Assembly (NCBI GenBank): GCA_035630195.1
Contig: DASQLD010000662.1
Span: forward strand, 1-8,189
DNA: 8,189 bases
Direction of reading: 5' to 3'
Source of the DNA: DASQDN01 sp035630195
GTDB lineage: Bacteria > Acidobacteriota > Terriglobia > Bryobacterales > Bryobacteraceae
Positions 4,233 through 8,189 of the stretch are shown here, one piece after another (the first letter of the stretch is position 1; every line of letters begins with the position of its first letter). A program made the translations under genes and the position numbers. Under the pieces are notes generated by a model. It was not told where the DNA came from and searched no databases. It was given only the letters and a program-made list of their open reading frames with translations.

Positions 4233-6683
4233 ATGAATCAAGCCGCGTTCTGCAGAATCGCCCATCTTTTTTACGCAATGATGGCTCTCGCGGTGTCCCT
4301 CGTTGCACAGCCGCTCCTGGAGGCGACCAATAATTCCGATGGGATAGCGTTCTTCGAACGGAATATTCGGCCCGTGCTCGCAGAACGCTGCTATGGCTGC
4401 CACAGTTCCGCACAGGCACAGCCGATGGGTGGCCTCGTGCTGGATACCCGGGGCGGCACGCTTCGAGGTGGCAAATCAGGCGCGCCGGCGATTGTACCCG
4501 GCAAACCGGATGAAAGCATTCTCATCGCAGCTGTTCGCGGATCGAACAAAGATCTCAAGATGCCGCCGGGAAACAAGCCCCTTGCCGCGCGTGATGTTGA
4601 GAATCTAGTAGCTTGGGTGAAGATGGGTGCTCCTGACCCCCGGGAAGGGGCTGCTCCGTTGCCCGCGCCTCGAGTCTCCTCATACGATTGGAACAAGGCT
4701 CGCCTACATTGGGCATTCCAACCGGTACGAACAGCAGAACCGCCAAAGGTGAGGGTACCTGAATGGAACAAGTCAGCAATCGACCGCTTTATCAAGAGCA
4801 AGCTCGATGAAAAAGGGCTGACTCCCCTGCCCCGCGCCAACAAAGTGTCGTTGATCCGTCGCGCCACTTTCGATCTAACGGGTCTGCCGCCCACCCCGCC
4901 GGAAGTAACATCGTTTCTCGCGGATGCCGCGCCGGATGCCTTCGCAAAAGTCGTCGATCGACTGCTTGCTTCCAGGCAATATGGGGAGCGCTGGGGCAAC
5001 CATTGGCTAGACGTTGTTCGCTACGCTGATACCTCCGGCAATAGCGCCGATTTTCCCGTCCCCGCGATGTATCGGTATCGCAACTGGGTGATCGATGCCT
5101 TCAACGCAGATCAGCCATATGACCAGTTTCTTCGCGAACAAATTGCCGGCGACATTCTCGCGGCGCAGGACAGAGCTTTAGGCATACAAGACGGATGGCA
5201 GAAAAAGATCACGGCCACAGGGTATCTGGCGAACGCCAGGCGGTTCGCTGCGGTTATGGCCGACTTTCACCTGACGATCGACGACACTATTGATTCCATA
5301 GGCAAAGGATTGATGGGGCTTACCATTGGCTGCGCACGCTGCCACGACCACAAGTTCGACCCCATTCCCACCCGGGATTACTACTCGCTCTATGGAATTT
5401 TCCAGAGCAGTGAATATGCCCATCCTGGAACAGAAGCAAATCCCCACACGTCGGGATTTGTCTCCATAGGCACGGAGAAGCAGGCCAAGACCCTCGCGGA
5501 GTTCCAGGAAGAACTGGCGGCTATCGATACGTTGCTCGACAGTATACGAATTGCGTTGATATCGAATAAGACGATCGACAAGGAGAAAGTTCAGGCCGAA
5601 GCTCAGGCTCGGCTCAGCAAGATCAAAGCGAGGGAATCCGAGTACTATGATGCCAAAGCCCACGCTGCGTATGTGGTGACAGAAGGGAAGCCACAGAACG
5701 CACGGATCTTTATCAAAGGTGACCCGGAGATGCCGGGACCTGAGCAGCCACGCGGCTTTCTGACTATCCTTGGAGGGCAGAAAATTGCGGCTCACGATAA
5801 GGGTAGCGGAAGGCTGCAGCTGGCGCAGTGGATTACCGATCCCCAAAATCCGTTAACTGCGCGCGTCATGGTGAACCGGATCTGGTCCTGGCACTTTGGA
5901 CAAGGCTTGGTTGCAACGCCGGATGATTTCGGCATTCGCGGGGATCCTCCTTCGCACCCGGAATTGCTCGACTACCTTGCCGCGGAATTCATCGATGGGG
6001 GGTGGTCGGTGAAGAAGATGCACCGGCTGATGATGTTGTCCCGGACTTATCAGACGGCAGCCGGCCACGATCCAAAGAACGCCTCCAATGATTCTAAAAA
6101 CACGTACCTTTCGGCGTTTCGACCTCGCCGGTTGGATGCGGAGGAGTTGCGAGATGCAATGCTAGCCGTTAGCGGCAACCTGGATGCTACAGTAAGCGGT
6201 GCGCATCCGTTTCCGCCGGAACTCGATTGGAAGTTCAGCCAGCACGTCCCCTTCATCGCCACATATGACAACAACAACAGGAGCGTCTACAAAATGCGCC
6301 AGAGAATCCGGCGTGAGCCGTTCTTCGACGCTTTCGATGGGGCAGACACTGGAGCCGTGACAGGTGTTCGTCCCGTGACTACCACCGCACTTCAAGCCCT
6401 ATTCACAATGAACAATTCCTTCATTGCCGAGCAAGCCGATGGCCTGAGCATCAGGGTAGGGATGGCGTACTCATCAGACTGGGACCGTTTGAGCTATGCC
6501 TACAAGCTTGCCTACGGCCGAATGCCGACATCCTTGGAGTTCGGCGAAGCCATGCGGTTTATCAGAGCCACGCGGCGAGAGCTTGGAAAAACGGGAGCGC
6601 CCGAAGACCGGCGCAATCGCGGAGCTTGGGCCGCCCTAATGCAAGTGCTGCTCATGAGCAACGAATTTGTGATCTTGGATTGA
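4233..6683 (+). CDS. exported DUF1549/DUF1553 protein with planctomycete-type cytochrome c domain (816 aa)
   Basis: No enzymatic role is established for the family. Seen: an N-terminal hydrophobic segment (LFYAMMALAVSLVA, residues 12-25) acting as a Sec-type signal. A PSCyt1-type domain follows (about 35-135) with the haem-c motif CYGCH (Cys53, Cys56, His57) and a possible axial Met at KMPPGNKPL (Met110). DUF1549 (about 180-392) contains SAIDRFIKSKL, RRATFDLTGLPPTPPE, WLDVVRYADTSG and a second CxxCH (GCARCHDHKFDP, Cys367, Cys370, His371). A charged, helical linker spans about 415-480. DUF1553 (about 523-785) contains RLQLAQWITDPQNPLTARV, FGIRGDPPSHPELLDYLA and RPRRLDAEELRDAM. I chose the ATG at 4233 because it gives a normal signal peptide. 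An in-frame ATG at 4155 would put a Cys-rich, non-signal stretch in front. The ribosome site is weak. The protein is likely periplasmic and works with the downstream DUF1501 protein. The promoter is not obvious, and only 200 bp separate it from the IS relic. Confidence 0.9.
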   Translation: MNQAAFCRIAHLFYAMMALAVSLVAQPLLEATNNSDGIAFFERNIRPVLAERCYGCHSSAQAQPMGGLVLDTRGGTLRGGKSGAPAIVPGKPDESILIAAVRGSNKDLKMPPGNKPLAARDVENLVAWVKMGAPDPREGAAPLPAPRVSSYDWNKARLHWAFQPVRTAEPPKVRVPEWNKSAIDRFIKSKLDEKGLTPLPRANKVSLIRRATFDLTGLPPTPPEVTSFLADAAPDAFAKVVDRLLASRQYGERWGNHWLDVVRYADTSGNSADFPVPAMYRYRNWVIDAFNADQPYDQFLREQIAGDILAAQDRALGIQDGWQKKITATGYLANARRFAAVMADFHLTIDDTIDSIGKGLMGLTIGCARCHDHKFDPIPTRDYYSLYGIFQSSEYAHPGTEANPHTSGFVSIGTEKQAKTLAEFQEELAAIDTLLDSIRIALISNKTIDKEKVQAEAQARLSKIKARESEYYDAKAHAAYVVTEGKPQNARIFIKGDPEMPGPEQPRGFLTILGGQKIAAHDKGSGRLQLAQWITDPQNPLTARVMVNRIWSWHFGQGLVATPDDFGIRGDPPSHPELLDYLAAEFIDGGWSVKKMHRLMMLSRTYQTAAGHDPKNASNDSKNTYLSAFRPRRLDAEELRDAMLAVSGNLDATVSGAHPFPPELDWKFSQHVPFIATYDNNNRSVYKMRQRIRREPFFDAFDGADTGAVTGVRPVTTTALQALFTMNNSFIAEQADGLSIRVGMAYSSDWDRLSYAYKLAYGRMPTSLEFGEAMRFIRATRRELGKTGAPEDRRNRGAWAALMQVLLMSNEFVILD

Positions 6684-6703
6684 AGAAGAGAAGAAGGGGC
6701 CCT

Positions 6704-8080
6704 ATGTCTGTTCATCTGGCAAGTCGTCGACAAGCAGTTCGATCCTTGTTCCTCGGGTCGAGTATGTTCCCGGCTGTGTTGGGCCAACTCATGGCGAATG
6801 AATCTTCGCCACCCGGCAGCGATCTTTCTCCCCGATCGCCTCACTTCCCGGGAACGGCGAAGAGTGTCATTTTCATCTACCTCAGCGGCGGCGCATCACA
6901 CGTCGACTCATTTGATCCAAAGCCGGTCCTTGCCGAATACGCCAAAGCGGGAAAGACGGACTCACAGGGGCGCAAGCTGGTTCCTCCCCAATGGGCTTGG
7001 AAGCCGCGCGGCCAATGCGGCACAGAGGTAACCGACCTGTTCCCGAATCTCGCGGAATGTGTTGATGACATCAGCGTTATTCGCTCGATGCGCAACGATC
7101 ACAACAACCACTTCGAGGCGACTCTCGGCATCCACACAGGCTCCGTCGCATTTAAGCGACCCAGCCTCGGCTCGTGGGTCACCTACGGCCTCGGGACAGA
7201 GAATCAAAGCCTACCCTGCTATGTAGTACTGGCTCCCGACATGCCCTATGCGGGAAGCCAGATTTGGTCGTCGAACTTTCTCCCGGGAATGTTTTCAGGC
7301 ACACGAATCACAGAAGGACCGGAGCCAGTGCAGGACTTGCATCGTCGTGCGCCTTCAGTGGAACTGCAGCGGCTTCAACTCAGTTTGCTCGAACGGTTCA
7401 ACCGTAAACACCAAAGTCGGCATCCCGGCAACCCGATGCTCGAAGCTCGTATCAAGTCTTATGAGACGGCTTTCGGAATGCAAATGGAAATGCCCAAGGT
7501 GCTGGATATCTCAGAAGAGACTGGCGCCACGTTGAAACTGTACGGGCTGGATCGCGGAGTTACAACCGGCTTCGGATGGCAATGCCTCGTCGCACGCCGT
7601 ATGGTTGAGAGGAGTGTCCGGTTCATCGAACTGATCCACACGGGTGCCTCAAAAAACTGGGATGCGCACAGTGATGTTCGAACGCACGAACCACTGGCCC
7701 GCAAGATTGACAAACCGATCGCTGGGCTCCTTACGGACCTGAAGACGCGCGGAATGCTCAAGGATACGCTGGTTGTTTTCACGACAGAATTCGGCCGCTC
7801 TCCGTACCTAGAGGGGACGGGGGGTTATGGCCGCGGACACTATAACCCTGCGTTTTCTTCGTGGCTTGCTGGGGGTGGAGTCAAAGGCGGCACTGTTTAC
7901 GGAAGCACGGACGAACTCGGCGAAAACATAACCGAAAACGAATGTCACGTTCATGATTTCCACGCAACCATCCTGCATTGCCTTGGCTTCGATCACACCA
8001 AACTGACATTTCGGCATGCTGGACGCGACTACCGACTCACGGATGTGGCCGGCAATGTTGTAAAAGAAATTCTTGCCTAG
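6704..8080 (+). CDS. DUF1501 family protein, Tat-type signal (458 aa)
   Basis: DUF1501 proteins have an alkaline-phosphatase/sulfatase-like fold. The reaction is not established. Seen: a twin-arginine-like N-terminus (SRRQAVRSLFLGSSMF, residues 7-22), suggesting folded export. The first conserved motif is YLSGGASHVDSFDPKP (59-74). Then come VIRSMRNDHNNHFEAT (125-140), WDAHSDVRTHEP (319-330), FTTEFGRSP (359-367), LAGGGVKGGTVYGSTDE (388-404), and HVHDFHATILHCLG (415-428) followed by GRDYRLTDVAG. The His/Asp-rich motifs are the likely metal ligands. The common GRDH segment after EFGR reads GRGHYNP here, which changes one acidic residue. The ATG at 6704 has a strong AGAAGGGG site. Only 20 bp separate it from the DUF1549 stop, so the two form an operon. 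The length is normal for the family. Confidence 0.92.
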   Translation: MSVHLASRRQAVRSLFLGSSMFPAVLGQLMANESSPPGSDLSPRSPHFPGTAKSVIFIYLSGGASHVDSFDPKPVLAEYAKAGKTDSQGRKLVPPQWAWKPRGQCGTEVTDLFPNLAECVDDISVIRSMRNDHNNHFEATLGIHTGSVAFKRPSLGSWVTYGLGTENQSLPCYVVLAPDMPYAGSQIWSSNFLPGMFSGTRITEGPEPVQDLHRRAPSVELQRLQLSLLERFNRKHQSRHPGNPMLEARIKSYETAFGMQMEMPKVLDISEETGATLKLYGLDRGVTTGFGWQCLVARRMVERSVRFIELIHTGASKNWDAHSDVRTHEPLARKIDKPIAGLLTDLKTRGMLKDTLVVFTTEFGRSPYLEGTGGYGRGHYNPAFSSWLAGGGVKGGTVYGSTDELGENITENECHVHDFHATILHCLGFDHTKLTFRHAGRDYRLTDVAGNVVKEILA

Positions 8081-8140
8081 TGAACGAAGATGTTACGGAT
8101 AGTTCTTAATGATTGCCCCTCCCTTATTCATGATTTAGAC

Positions 8141-8189
8141 TTAATCAGGCTGGTCTATCTTCGTCGTCGGAACCGGCTTGATCCCATCA
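8141..8189 (-). CDS. possible C-terminal tail of a convergent gene (partial)
   Basis: From the right edge the minus strand is open for 15 codons, reading DGIKPVPTTKIDQPD, to a TAA at 8143-8141. The sequence is compositionally plausible as a protein end. A convergent gene would fit the spacing after the DUF1501 stop. A weak TGATT/AATCA inverted repeat overlaps the stop (8131-8147). Too short to identify; it may be chance. Confidence 0.25.
   Translation of the reverse strand, partial: DGIKPVPTTKIDQPD

Overview
The window looks like a piece of an Acidobacteriota chromosome, most likely a Solibacter/Bryobacter-type genome. This is inferred from family content, not from any search. The right half holds a DUF1549/DUF1553 cytochrome-type protein followed by a DUF1501 protein, a pair greatly expanded in Acidobacteriota, Planctomycetota and Verrucomicrobiota. 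The left half holds a small HNH endonuclease with its usual upstream partner, a pair I associate with Acidobacteriota and Cyanobacteria.

Left part (1-4031) is a decayed mobile or integrative region. From left to right it contains: a multiply frameshifted ssb gene (+); a 3' half of a tRNA-Thr(CGT) on the minus strand, the usual scar of integrase-mediated insertion into a tRNA gene; a small inverted/direct repeat cluster; an HNH endonuclease gene broken by one frameshift (-), translationally coupled to an intact 96-residue partner protein (-); an intact ardC-type antirestriction gene (-); about 280 bp of GC-rich inverted repeats upstream of ardC; about 550 bp with no recognisable gene; and a truncated, frameshifted IS481-type insertion sequence (+). 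The orientation of the tRNA fragment places the inserted DNA to its right, with ssb on the other side. The ssb gene may therefore belong to an older or tandem insertion.

Right part (4233-8080) is an intact two-gene operon on the plus strand. It encodes an exported protein with two CxxCH haem-c-type motifs plus DUF1549 and DUF1553 domains, then, 20 bp downstream, a DUF1501 protein with a Tat-like signal. They probably act together in the periplasm, but the substrate is unknown. A possible convergent gene tail begins at the right edge.

Two points deserve attention. First, the ssb and transposase relics each carry a perfect 8-bp tandem duplication exactly where the reading frame breaks. Second, the ardC upstream region is dense in nested inverted repeats and could be a structured leader or a plasmid-type functional site. 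No complete RNA gene and no CRISPR array was seen.
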